64,000 bases of DNA from Homalodisca vitripennis (GCF_021130785.1 NC_060210.1:185848001-185912000), one strand, 5' to 3'; shown: positions 45,439 to 56,831, counted from the stretch's first letter. The notes: generated by a model not told the origin, from the sequence alone. Program-made: numbers and translations.

Positions 45439-45829
45439 TTCGAGGATCTTGGTCCATTTCTATCAAAAGTTATCGCATATACGGACGGACTACCCTTTGA
45501 CATTTAGATAGAGTTCTTCCTTGCAACAAAGTTTCCAGGACCTTCTACCAAAAGTTGTCGTACATACGGTAGGACTACCCTTTGACCTCTTGATAGAGTT
45601 CTTCCTTGGAATAAAGTTTCCAGGACCTTCCACCAAAAGTTGTCGTACATACGGTAGGACTACCCTTTGACCTCTTTATAGAGTTCTTCCTTGGAATAAA
45701 GTTTCCAGGACCTTCTACCAAAAGTTGTCGTACATACGGTAGGACTACCCTTTGACCTTTTGATAGAGTTCTTCCTTTGAACAAAGTTTCCAGGACCTTT
45801 TACCAAAATTTGTCGTAAATAACGGCAGG
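45439..45829. repeat. 85-bp tandem array, about 4.6 units
   Basis: CTACCCTTTGAC landmarks fall at 45490, 45575, 45660 and 45745, exactly 85 bp apart. Units contain GAGTTCTTCCTTGGAATAAA, GTTTCCAGGACCTTC and AAAAGTTGTCGTACATACGG. The left edge (ATCGCATATACGGACGGAC) and the sequence after the array (GGACCCGTCG) match the dispersed repeat at 33331. Confidence 0.95.
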
Positions 45830-46361
45830 ATATTTAGAAGGACCCGTCGAATTGTGAGGAATAAAACAACCGAAAGCAAACCGGTGGGGGGTGTCCTCTG
45901 TCAGGACGGCTCAACATTATTTCATGTACTCCCAGTGTCCGAGACTATGTTTGGAGAACGCTGTTGATGTCTGTCCGATTTACTGCTGCAACTGTTTGTT
46001 TATCACCTCTTTCAAGTTTGTTTGTTTGTTACAAACACGTGATCTACTGTAGCAGCAGATTTGTTTGTTTATCTCGGACCCCCTCCAGTCTCCGCCTATC
46101 GACTATTGTTTTATCGCAGTTTCAACTCTAAATTTACTGTCGATCACTTCGAAAATAGCTGTAAGAGACTTGACTGTTGGCGTTGTATACTATTTAAGTT
46201 ACAGTTTATACCGTTAAACTGTTCTGTTTACGTTCCCGTAAATCGGGTTTATCGATCGAGCTTTTTCTAATGCGCGGAAGTTACTGCCATTCTGCTACTG
46301 CTAATGTTAGTATTAAATGAAGTCCACATTTAGGCGCCTCACCGAGGTTAGTGAAGTAAAT
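45830..46361. other. Unassigned sequence
   Basis: Contains GTTTGTTTGTT stretches at 46014-46030 and 46059-46069 and a 69-codon frame at 46061-46270 without known motifs. TGTCCTCTGTCAGGACGG near 45893-45910 is a small hairpin. Confidence 0.35.
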
Positions 46362-46603
46362 TAAAGATGTCTTATTTTATCAGGCGAACTTAGGGCTAAG
46401 AAGCGCTCTCTAACACTTGGAACACTTAAGGACCAACGGCTTAAATGTGACTTCCGAACCACCACTAATGGTTGGGCAGGCGGGCTGCTTGCAAGGACGG
46501 GATTGCTCAGCGGTCACCCATCCAAGCAGCAGCTACGCTCGACGTTGCTTGGTCTGGTTATCTTGCGATAACCGTTGTACCCGCTACACTACGCCATTGG
46601 TTA
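46362..46603 (-). repeat. 5S-rRNA-derived retroposon, copy 2
   Basis: Minus-strand copy with the same architecture as 36713-36942. The 5S-like head (46508-46603) includes AAGCAACGTCGAGCGTAG and TTGGATGGGTGACCGC; the latter is identical to the usual animal 5S box C region. The body and 3' end (GTTAGAGAGCGCTTCTTAGC, then CTGATAAAATAAGAC) follow. The two copies differ by scattered substitutions and short indels, consistent with independent old insertions. Confidence 0.75.
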
Positions 46604-48304
46604 GTACCAGGACCAGTCGAAAGAGTTCGCTTGGGTTGCGCTGTAAACTATATGGTAGCTTCTCAGTTTAGCCGTATGATCGCCCTGATGTAAGTGTGAA
46701 TTCTGCGTTGCGTTTTCTGTGGTATCGACCGTTTTTTTTTCTTATGATGCCCGTGATTCTAAACACAAACCGCCAAATTTGTCAAGGCGCTCAAGTTTTT
46801 TTTATTATTTTCAGAATAGGTACAAAATTCGGGATACATAAAAATCAGCAATGCTATCCAGAAGTCTAAAATGTGAATTGTCAACTCTTCCGTATTTTAT
46901 ATATCTTGGATATACCTACCTTGGATCCTAATATAGTTAGTATCTTTTAATAATATTAAATCCAAAATGTTCCTTATGACATTTTATAGTAAAAAAGTTT
47001 AGTTGCCATGCTCTAGTTGCTGGAGTGACCACCAAGAAACGCCAGTACTGTACATTTTATTACTGTAAGCGCCAATGTAATCAGATCCAACTTAACTGTT
47101 TCAGCACAACAAGACTTGAAGAAGGGTCTGTAGTCGGCCAAGTTGTTCCTCAGCTTCGCTGGCGCTTAGTTAGTAGTGGCTTGGAGTCAGACAATTGCGA
47201 AGTTTCTAAACAATTTACTGTCAATTACTCGATACTTGCCGGATTAGTTTAGTTTAGTTTCTGATCATGTTTTGCCACTTCAGAGCCGTGATTAATGCGA
47301 TATCGCACTGATTAATGTTTTTGTGCAATTTGATTCGGATGGGTCTACTCACTGCGACGTACTCTCCAAATGTTGTAGAGTATTGTCAAATCCACTTATA
47401 TTCCACGTTCACGTATTTTATCGTCTTAAATTAAAGGAATTGCAGAATCTGGATATAAAACGTATCCGGTAAATCATAATTACAGATAAATATTTTGAAA
47501 AAACTAAATAGTTTTTTGCAGTGATCAAGGTAATTAACTTTAAACTTAAAAATGTGATATTTTGAGATTTTTATGAACAACTAAATTTTATTAAAACAAA
47601 ACTTGTTGATCCTCGCCTTGGAATAATATTCCTCGAAGTGAGAAGAAACTTGATCAACCATCGAGGTTTTTCAGTTGAAATGACGTCGAAAAATTGCTAA
47701 CCGAATTCTAGTCTGGACATATTTCTGCCTCGCTGTGGGTGGAGATTCGTCTTCAGACCGAAATACGAGGGCTTAAATCGATAAACTTTGATGGCACTCA
47801 TGACATCGACCGAGTGAACCTAAGAATTAAGAAAGTTAAACATGTTAAAATACAAAAGGTATATTTTACCATCTCAAATTTGTATCGGAGTGACTCACAT
47901 GGTTTCTGGAGTTTAACATACTTATTTATTTATTTAATTATTTATTTTATTTTCCAACGGCAGCAGCCAATTTACAAATACAAACATAGATAGTAGATAC
48001 AGCGGAAAATAAAATTAATACGAACAGATGAAAAATCTACATAAAGTATTAAAATAGGTATCATACAAAATTTGATAATAAATAATTAGTGTTCAAAGAT
48101 GTAACAAGTTATAAATATCCAAAACATAACAAAAAATAAAAATAAAGATTAACAACAACAATAATTATTCAAGTATGGAGCGAACATAAATAAATTGTGC
48201 TAATAAATTAAAATATAATATATAACATTTAACAAATAACAGTGAAATTAAATAAATACAACATATAATACAATGAACAACATACTCTACAACATAACAA
48301 AAAT
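46604..48304. other. AT-rich DNA, no gene recognised
   Basis: Frames at 47025-47252 and 47739-47993 lack known motifs; the second ends in a hydrophobic stretch. From 47920 to 48304 the sequence is almost pure A/T-rich low complexity with AAATAAA and AACATA motifs. Confidence 0.4.
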
Positions 48305-49510
48305 TATTGAGGAAAATTAAATTTTAAGTTGAATTACCTATCATGGCGGAATGGTGGGTTGTCAGGTAGATTTTTTTATTAGAGAGGCAAATATGATTTC
48401 TGGTGTTTCCCATATTCTGCGATATAAAGTTATTGAGGAAATTGAGTTTTGAAGTTGAATTAATTATCTTGGCGGAGTGACAGGTGGATTTTTTATCAGA
48501 GAGACATACATGATTTCTGGTGTTTACCGTATTCTGCGACATAAAGTTATTGAGGAAATGGAGCTTTGAAGTTGAATTACTTATCTTGACGGAATGGCGG
48601 AGTGACAGGTGGATTTTTTATCAAAGACATAACCATGGTTCCGGGTGTTTACCGTATTCTGCGACATAAAGTTATTGAGGAAATGGAGCTTTGAAGTTGA
48701 AACTTATCTTGACGGAATGGCGGAGTGACAGATGGATTTTTTATCAAAGACATAACCATGGTTCCGGGTGTTTACCGTATTCTGCGACATAAAGTTATTG
48801 AGGGAATTGAGCTTTGAAGTTGAATTACTTATCTTGACGGAATGGCGGAGTGACAGGTGGATTTTTTATCAAAGACATAACCATGGTCCCGGGTGTTTAC
48901 CGTATTCTGCGACATAAAGTTATTGAGGAAATGGAGCTTTGAAGTTGAAACTTATCTTGACGGAATGGCGGAGTGACAGATGGATTTTTTATCAAAGACA
49001 TAACCATGGTTCCGGGTGTTTACCGTATTCTGTCACATAACGTTATTGAGGGAATTGAGCTTTGAAGTTGAATTACTTATCTTGACGGAATGGCGGAGTG
49101 ACAGGTGGATTTTTTATCAAAGACATAACCATGTTTCCGGGTGTTTACCGTATTCTGTCACATAACGTTATTGAGGGAATTGAGCTTTGAAGTTGAATTA
49201 CTTATCTTGACGGAACGGCGGAGTGACAGGTGGATTTTTTATCAAAGACATAACCATGGTTCCGGGTGTTTACCGTATTCTGTCACATAACGTTATTGAG
49301 GGAATTGAGCTTTGAAGTTGAATTACTTATCTTGACGGAACGGCGGAGTGACATGTAGATGCTGTATCATAGAGACAAACGTGATTTCTGGTGTTTCCCA
49401 TATTTTTCGACAGTACGTTCTTGAGGAAATTAAGCTTACGTTCTTGAGGAAATTAAGCCTTAAAGTAGAATTACTTATTTTGGCGGAATGGTGGAGTAAG
49501 AAGTAGATGT
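48305..49510. repeat. 118-124-bp tandem array, about ten units, dimer structure
   Basis: AAAGTTATTGAGG landmarks fall at about 48425, 48543, 48667 and 48789 and onward. Two unit types differ in GAAGTTGAATTACTTATC (longer) against GAAGTTGAAACTTATC (shorter). They alternate between 48543 and 49020, giving a dimer of about 243 bp. The outermost units are diverged and end with a duplicated CGTTCTTGAGGAAATTAAGC. Confidence 0.94.
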
Positions 49511-51715
49511 GGGAATCCTGGATTAGCTCACCAGAAAGGATGACGTATTACTGTACGTATCTAGTTCACATGTTATATATTCTGTATGGTCAAAACCTAA
49601 TTTTTACATGAAAGCAACGTAAAAGTTTTGTACGAAGTTAGTCTATCTACAGTGACTAAACAAATTGGGAGAATACAGAAGTTTATCGAGCCCAACAGTT
49701 CTCCGAATGTCTGATAGCCAGAGGATCAGTTCTGGGATCAGTTGTGCAGGCCGCGTGCTGTATTTAGGCCGCTTTGATCAGCTCTTCTGTATACCGTGAA
49801 GTCGGAACGTTTGTACTGCTTTTGGACCGTGTTTATCCTGCTTTGATCAGAGTTGCATACCGTTTTAGGAACACAGCAATCCAGACATGTTTGTACACGT
49901 TCACGGTCATAGTATAGTGAATTTCTAAACATTTACAACTCATTCCTGTACACGAAACCACAATATTTGATGTTGACAGAGGGTGCAAATAATGAATGAA
50001 GGTGCAGGGTAACTGTTAGCACATCTGATCTTCGCAGACCGGGTCAATGGTGCTTAACTATTGACTCCTGTATTGGAGTTGTGTATACTTGTGATAAACT
50101 TGTCTTATTCGTATATTCCCTCCCTGCTTCAAGGCGATTTTAAATTTTTCGGAGCAGTGTTTCCAATATATTGTTGAGTGAAAGTTGCTTTTACTGTACG
50201 ATCCTCTTTAGGCAGTATTATTATAGAATGCATTTTTGTTGATCTTGTATTTTTCAATTAAAAACTCTTATGTGAACAATCCATTCTTAAGAACTTGTCT
50301 GTTTGCCGATCGGTTCTTCTATAATCGAATCTTCTTAGAAAATAACTAATTTGTAAGACACTCATTGATGAGAAATTTGATTTCCTTCAATCAAATCCCC
50401 ATAGGTTGGTAAATGATCCATTTATAAAAGATCCAAAGGTAAAAGAACAACAACAAATTACATGTGCCTGGAAAGTTATTATTAAAAGTAGTTTTTATTT
50501 TGAGAAATTACTTATTCGTCAAATATTCGGATCTACGTTAATTCAAAAGAGCTCTACATTATTGATTTATACTAAGAGCAAATTATACAAGGTGGCGCTT
50601 AACAGACTGTGCTGAGGGGGCGTGCAAAATCCAAATATATCACTATTTTATTCTTGAGATTTCTTGCGGAAGGACAGACAGACAGACAATCATATAGACA
50701 ATATATTTTGCGTCTCCTCGGACAGAGAAAAGAAAAATTGTGCCAGTCAAATATTTCTTGAGATATTTTGCGGATAGTTAGGTTACAAGTGTTATTGTGT
50801 CACATATTAAAAATGTCACGTGACCATACTCAGTTTTTTCACAAACTTATTTATTCTGCGATTCTCCTCGTTGCTACCATGGTTTACCACCGTACAAATG
50901 TTCACTAACGCTCAGCCAAATCCCATGGGGCGATACGATATGATGCACAATCATCGAACTCTATGTTGCCTCTATAGTAATGTAAATTCTATAGGTAAGA
51001 TCGTTGTAACGATATGGTTGAGAATTGGTTGGTCAAACAGTGTAAATAAAATTTTTCATGCTCCTCAAGTATTGGCTTCGCTAGCGCTCAGCTAAAAGTG
51101 TTAATACTTTTGCATGGTTTATTCCTTTTTTTTCAATAAAAAAACAGAAGCATAAAAATAATAAAGCCTAATTATTATTGCAATAAGCGTACAATTATTA
51201 GTTCTTACCATAGAGTACATTCTTTGTCTAATTACTTTGAACGAGAAAACTGTCGAGCCCAGCGCGCTGAAAACGTTTACAGCGATAAGAAAGAACCAAA
51301 TTGTAGAATATTTGTCATTTATGGCTTTACAGAAGGTGAGACTACTGTTTAGTTACAGATAAGGCTGGGTGTCGTGATAAGCGACATAAACCGATACATC
51401 ATGGTGAGGACAGAAGAGAGCGACTAACTGTGACGTCAGCTTTAACGGTCCGTGACGTCATTGTGTTTGTTTTACATTAACGTCTCCTCTCCTGTCGCGT
51501 TTTGTAAAGTAATAATGGTTTGCCAATAAACAAATACGCACGAATAGTGTTGATGTGCATTCGACTTTACAGTGTTAAACAGTGTTTTGTAAAAATATTT
51601 GTTTGAAGAATCTACTTTGAATAGTCGAAACCATTAGTTCCAAATGTATTTGAGTGTACTATATTCAAGCTCAGAAAATAATTTATTTTATTATGATTTC
51701 TTTGTGTATCTTTGA
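49511..51715. other. AT-rich DNA, no gene recognised
   Basis: Frames at 49738-49932 (-), 50406-50615 (+) and 50820-51095 (+) were inspected and have no known motifs. GGACAGACAGACAGAC near 50671 links to the dispersed repeat at 33331. Confidence 0.35.
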
Positions 51716-51761
51716 AACACACGCACACACACACACCCACGCGCCCACACGCACACACACA
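51716..51761. repeat. Imperfect (AC)n microsatellite
   Basis: AC repeats interrupted by ACGC and CCCACGCGCCCAC. It sits directly at the start of the Helitron-like segment. Confidence 0.95.
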
Positions 51762-52217
51762 TAAATGAATGTTTGTGCGTTTGTCCTTTATGGAATCGTA
51801 AACTATTTGACCGATCATTACGAAAACTTGTATGTATATGTATTTTTCCACGAAGAAGGTTTCTATGCTATGTCTATTTTACTACTGATGGATTGTAGGC
51901 CTCCAACAGACACGCTTCTATGCAATTACGAGACAGTTACGAATATTTAATAGCCAAACACTATTTGAAGGCGCTAAGTTATGATGTATATTTGTCTTGA
52001 AGATAAATTTCTGGTTGAACTTAAAGCTTGAGTGTTAGACCACTTTATAATAAAACACATGTACGTGTACAATGGCTATAAACATATACAGATTTTCTTG
52101 ATCGTGGCAACAAAGCAAACTCTACATCGGCGTTGGAAATATAATTTACTTGGGCCAGAAATGCACATACACGGGTAACGCTTACGAAAAGCGTGCGAAG
52201 CCGCGGGAAACAGCTAG
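51762..52217 (+). mobile_element. Helitron-like non-autonomous element (3' end recognised)
   Basis: The segment ends AAAGCGTGCGAAGCCGCGG, then GAAACAGCTAG at 52217, followed by T. A GC-rich hairpin-prone run just before CTAG, with T as the next base, fits the Helitron rule (3' CTRR, insertion between A and T), and this GCGAAGCCGCGG...CTAGT ending is common in insect genomes. The start TGTTTGTGCGTTTGTCC and the GACCGATCATTACGAAAACT block are the usual company of that ending. The exact 5' terminus was not proved. Positions 51876-51925 resemble the monomer of the satellite at 53804. Confidence 0.5.
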
Positions 52218-53803
52218 TCTTGGATAAAACACATTTTTTATAATTTATACAAGGTTTAACTTTTAATAACAAACGTTGTGTTTGACTATGGTTACAAATT
52301 TCCACACAAATTACTAATTAGTCCTGTAACTTTTTACGGTTATTTACATTGATCTGCTCTGAAATAGCTTTTTAGTACTGTAACTGTGTATTTTAAAAGC
52401 TTCTGAGTATTTTCACAGTATTTTGAGTGGATTCGATATGGACAGATCTTTTGAATTCCATCTCCATAGAGATCTGTGTATATCTTTGGGTACAAAGAGA
52501 ACGCATACTGAAACAATTTTTATTCTTGTAGCTTTTGTTTCAGTATACCTCAGACATCTTTAGACTATTTTTTTGCAAAGACATCTGTAGACTTTTTGTG
52601 TGCAAAGAGAAAACACGAATCCTTACTATAAACATTCTTTGCCGTCTCTGTTCCATTAGATTCCTTAACACAGTAGCCCCGATGGCAATGGAGTCAAAAT
52701 AAATATTAAGGCCATAAAGAATGTTTTCATAATGAAAAGTATCTTATGTAATTTCACTTCCGTTTCTGTAATTGCGTTTCTACAAGTTAAAAGTGTTATC
52801 GGTGAAACATAGTATACTGGTTTTGTAACATATAGTGTAAGATTTAAATAACAAGATTATTGTTCGTAAAATTATCCGTAATGTTATTACTGTCAGACTG
52901 TAATTATTTTAGGATTATCATTGGCCTATATCATCATAAACAACGGACGCGGATGGAATAGTAATTAAAACACGTTGTTAATCCTAATTTATATTTTAAC
53001 TGGGAAAATGCCTTTGTTTGTTTGTTTTGCTTTCAAACGATTTTACATGGTCATTCTTACGGTCCTTAGAATGATAATAGGCCTATTCTTATTTTAAAAA
53101 AACCTCTCCTGACTACGCCCCACTGGTTTTTAAAGTAGCGAAAAGTCCCATCTTCGTCTCTAAAGTTGTGAGATATTAATTAAAAAAGTATGTAAAAAGA
53201 GAGGGGGGTTGCTTGGTTCAGTATATACATTTTAACGTCCAAGATAGCCTAAAGGTCACAAATTTAGTTTAGTTTCAGAAATTGTAAGTTTTGTATGAAT
53301 CTTTGGGTGAATTGATTAGTTTTAGCGCATAAACTGAAAGTAGTACAATATGCGTGTTTTTCGTGATCAAAAACGCATAAATTTGTACAAATGTTTACAA
53401 ATTGTTATAAACTATAACGGACTAAATTGGGTATTTGGTATTATTTAGAATAAACTATAAAACACTAAAATAATTTTTTAAAAAATTGCGAAATTGTAAG
53501 GTTTTTATTTTTTAAAGTTAGTAGAAATTAACATTTTTAAATCAAAGACGAAAACATAACTTTGAAAACGAGTGCTGTGTTCAGCAACTCTTCGCCTTTC
53601 CAATGGCATATGAATCGCGTTGATACTCCAATGTTTACGTACAAACAAATGACATTAAACGGGCAGTCCAAATCAACCGATATCCGTTGATTGGTGTTTA
53701 AGGAACAAAAAAAAATAACGGATATCCGTTGAACGGCAGTCGGAGGGTTAAACGATGAAGTAAAACACATTTTGAGTTTTTTTAATAACCCATAAAAATA
53801 TCG
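52218..53803. other. AT-rich DNA, no gene recognised
   Basis: A GATATCCGTTGA motif occurs twice (53679-53691 and 53718-53730), the second followed by GGCAGTCGGAGGGTTAA. That GGG/TTAA junction is reminiscent of a piggyBac-type end, but no matching second end was found. A 77-codon minus frame at 53537-53770 overlaps it and has no known motif. Confidence 0.35.
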
Positions 53804-54955
53804 AAAACGGCAAAAGGCTTAACATTGTTCATATGTGGAGAATTTCAAGGTCATTTTACTACTGCCGGTTTTTAGGCCTACAACAGGTATGCTTCTCTTC
53901 TAAGATAAACAATAAGGGCGTAAAACGGCAAAAGGCTAAACATTGTTCTTATGTAGAGAATCTCAAGGTCATTTTACTACTGCCGGTTTTTAGGTTTACA
54001 ACATGTATGCTTCTCTTCTAGGATTAAAAATAATGGCGTAAAACGGCAAGAGGCTTAACATTGTTCATATGTGGAGAATTTCAAGGTCATTTTACTACTG
54101 CCGGTTTTTAGGCTTTCAACAGGTATGCTTCTCTTCTAAGATAAACAATAAGGGCGTAAAACGGCAAAAGGCTAAACATTGTTCTTATGTAGAGAATCTC
54201 AAGGTCATTTTACTACTGCCGGTTTTTAGGTTTACAACAGGTATGCTTCTCTTCTAGGATTAAAAATAATGGCGTAAAACGGCAAGAGGCTTAACATTGT
54301 TCATATGTGGAGAATTTCAAGGTCATTTTACTACTGCCGGTTTTTAGGCCTTCAACAGGTATGCTTCTCTTCTAGGATAAACAATAAGGGCGTAAAACGG
54401 CAAAAGGCTAAACATTGTTCTTATGTAGAGAATCTCAAGGTCATTTTACTACTGCCGGTTTTTAGGTTTACAACAGGTATGCTTCTCTTCTAGGATTAAA
54501 AATAATGGCGTAAAACGGTAAGAGGCTTAACATTGTTCTTATGTGGAGAAACTCAAGGTCATTTTACTACTGCCGGTTTTTAGGCCTTCAACAGGTATGC
54601 TTCTCTTCTAGGATAAACAATAAGGGCGTAAAACGGCCAAAGGCTAAACATTGTTCTTATGTAGAGAATCTCAAGGTCATTTTACTACTGCCGGTTTTTA
54701 GGTTTACAACAGGTATGCTTCTCTTCTAGGATTAAAAATAATGGCGTAAAACGGTAAGAGGCTTAACATTGTTCTTATGTGGAGAAACTCAAGGTCATTT
54801 TACTACTGCTGGCTTGTAGGCCTACAACAGGCATGCTTCTCTACTAGGATTAAAAATAGGGGCGTAAAACGGCAAGAGGCTTAACGTTCTGTGCAGAAAC
54901 TCAAGGCCATTTTACTACTGTCAGCTTATAAGCCTCTGACAGACACCCTTCTAGT
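53804..54955. repeat. 118-bp satellite, ~10 units in 236-bp dimers
   Basis: Each monomer runs AAAACGGCAAAAGGCTTAAC, ATTGTTCATATGTGGAGAAT, CAAGGTCATTTTACTACTGC, CGGTTTTTAGG, ACAACAGGTATGCTTCTCTTC, AATAAGGGCGT. Type 1 (TGTGGAGAATTTC, TTAGGCC or GGCT) and type 2 (TGTAGAGAATCTC, TTAGGTTT) alternate strictly, giving a 236-bp dimer at 53833, 54069, 54305 and 54541. The last two units are diverged. The repeated 62-codon frames are by-products. Confidence 0.96.
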
Positions 54956-55144
54956 CGCTGCACCCAGAGACCGAGTCGCCGACTGCCAACGTAAGCCATT
55001 CTTATCTTTCGTTCCGCTCGTGTCGACAGTTGCGCTGTTCATGTCAAGTCACTGTCACGTTGTGGCGAGTACGACAGTTGTACACAGTCTGTGTAAGTAA
55101 CTGGACTCCACATAACGTACCTATGGTAGGAAGGGTTGATTCAG
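54956..55144. other. Short unassigned spacer
   Basis: GC-richer sequence between the satellite and the MITE. No gene recognised. Confidence 0.35.
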
Positions 55145-55417
55145 TTGAATTTTGAGTTTAGCTCCAGTTCACCTTCCTTTTAGTGCAGCGTCTGGTATCT
55201 GATATTGTCTCAGGCTTGACTCCTGGAATCTGTGTCACTTCACCTATTTATCAGAGGTGTCCCTGATTTCGAAACTATGTAAATGTGTAGTTTTGAGTTT
55301 CTTCTTCGTCTCTTCAGACGAACATGAGTCCAAATTCCAGGAGTCAAGTCTGAGACAGCGTCAGATAACAGACGCTACAGTAAAAGGATGGTGAACTGGA
55401 GCTAACTTAAAATTCAA
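55145..55417. repeat. Foldback MITE family A, full copy
   Basis: The ends are inverted: TTGAATTTTGAGTTTAGCTC and CAGTTCACCTTCCTTTTAG at the left, with their complements GGATGGTGAACTGGAGCTAA and CTTAAAATTCAA at the right. The TIRs extend inward through TGCAGCGTCTG and CTTGACTCCTGGAATCTG. The centre holds a second hairpin, GTCTCTTCAGAC. No coding potential. Confidence 0.9.
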
Positions 55418-55434
55418 TAACCAGACTCACTCAC

Positions 55435-55436
<2 letters not shown>

Positions 55437-55492
<56 letters not shown>
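55437..55492. repeat. (AT)n microsatellite
   Basis: About 28 AT dinucleotides followed by three GATA units. Confidence 0.98.
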
Positions 55493-55495
<3 letters not shown>

Positions 55496-55870
55496 TAGAT
55501 AGAAATTTTAACATCTTTCTATGAAACAAAAATATTTGCTTTTTAACCCCTCAACAAAATTCACAAATTTTCGCTCTATTTTCAACCGTGCAGGCCTTGT
55601 TTGGAAGCTCGAAAGGGGAAGAGCCGTTAGAGCTAGCCACAAACCGCCCTTAAAGTAAAATGTTTTGTTAAATCGAGAAACATAAACAAACTACGGTTTA
55701 CTTTTAATTCCCTGTCAAACTAATCTGTAGACTTGACCTATCACCAAATTCTTCTTACCGCCGAACTTTACTAACTCCGCAGGGACTGAAGGCGAGCATT
55801 AATGTACATTGTAAGCAAGTCACATCTACAGGAGACTCTTTCTAGCCCACGTTTCCCCTTTTAGACTATA
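55493..55870. other. Unassigned sequence
   Basis: No gene or repeat recognised between the microsatellite and the next MITE. Confidence 0.4.
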
Positions 55871-56265
55871 CAGCGTGAGTTAAAAGTATGGATACGCCCT
55901 GTTTGGTTTTTGATGGATAAAGATGGAGGGATGGAACTCGGAAAACCTTTCTCATTTGAAAAGTCTTGATAAAAGAAGAAGAAAAAGTAGAGCGTTCTAT
56001 TTCAACTCAGTACAAAATGGCGACTCATTGAAATTAATTAAACATTAATTAATTAATTACAAAAATTAACAAGTCTTTACATTAAAAACAATTGAGCCGC
56101 CCAATTGTTCCCATTCCCCAAAATCCCGTTTTGGAGAAATTGCAAAGTTGTAACAGTGACTAAAAAGTTCACCACTACTTCCTAGAAAGGTGTTCTAAGT
56201 TCCATCCCTCCATCTTTATCCATCAAAAACTAAACAGAGTGTATCCATACTTTTAACTCACACAT
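55871..56265. mobile_element. MITE with 68-bp terminal inverted repeats (family C)
   Basis: The left TIR (55871-55938) starts CAGCGTGAGTTAAAAGTATG and ends GATGGAGGGATGGAACT. The right TIR (56198-56265) is its reverse complement with about six mismatches. The interior is A/T-rich with repeated ATTAATTAATT and has no ORF. A target-site duplication is not obvious; TATA-type sequence flanks both ends. The terminal motif resembles the start of the repeats at 28396 and 28825. Confidence 0.88.
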
Positions 56266-56280
56266 TATATGCTATACAAA

Positions 56281-56618
56281 CAGGTTACAGATACCTTGAA
56301 GGAGGTACGGCTGGATCATCTAAGCGTGCAGCTGCACAGAAGCAGATAGGTGATTCGACCTCAAGGTGTACAGAATGTGCCATATCAGCCACGATCTGCA
56401 GTGATCGAGCCAGAGTATTTTCGCTCAGAAAAATTAGCATCGCCAGCCGCAGTCGGCCAGTCCCCTTGACCAAGAAGTGTTACAAGAGCAGTAGACCTGC
56501 GACCGACTCAAGGCCGGGGGCTGTTGACATTGCGAGAACTGGACCGTTTCCGCCCGACCTGCCCACGCTTTCCTTGCCTGCTCGCCCGTCCGTCGTCCCA
56601 TTGATTTTAGGCAGTTGA
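56281..56618. other. GC-rich island open on both strands
   Basis: Between two MITEs lies a CpG-rich segment. On the plus strand one frame stays open for about 112 codons up to TGA 56616-56618, encoding a Ser/Arg/Ala/Pro-rich sequence ending PARPSVVPLILGS, with no ATG start. On the minus strand a frame from about 56473 to 56285 encodes GRLRLAMLIFLSENTLARSL and ends DDPAVPPSRYL, preceded by a pyrimidine-rich stretch and AG that could be a splice acceptor. Neither was recognised. It may be a terminal exon on one strand, a CpG-rich promoter, or chance openness in GC-rich DNA. Confidence 0.3.
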
Positions 56619-56717
56619 GGTCAATTTTCCGTTCAACTCAAGGTGGAATAATTGGTTTTTGCTCGCATTTTTTAAAATTTCAAGTTCACAATTCTCACAA
56701 ATTCATTTCTACTTATA

Positions 56718-56826
56718 CAGGGATGCTACAGGTCAGGGAAGTCAGGGAAAAGTCAGGGGAAAAAACAGGACTGGAAATCAGGGAAAAGTCAGGGAATTTC
56801 ATTATTGGACTCCTGTAGCAACCCTG
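56718..56826. mobile_element. 109-bp MITE with TTATA target duplication
   Basis: The TIRs are CAGGGATGCTACAGG and CCTGTAGCAACCCTG (one mismatch). TTATA lies directly on both sides (56713-56717 and 56827-56831). The interior repeats GTCAGGGAAAAGTCAGGG-type motifs. Elements of this form with CAGGG...CCCTG ends occur in many animal genomes; hAT-like ancestry is possible, though the TSD here is only 5 bp. Confidence 0.85.
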
Positions 56827-56831
56827 TTATA

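Noticed and set aside
53679..53757. PiggyBac-type terminus at GGGTTAA
   Set aside because: Only one end is suggestive and no second end or transposase remnant was found.
53833..54729. Four 62-codon frames spaced 236 bp apart
   Set aside because: They reflect the dimeric 118-bp satellite; there are no independent signs of coding.
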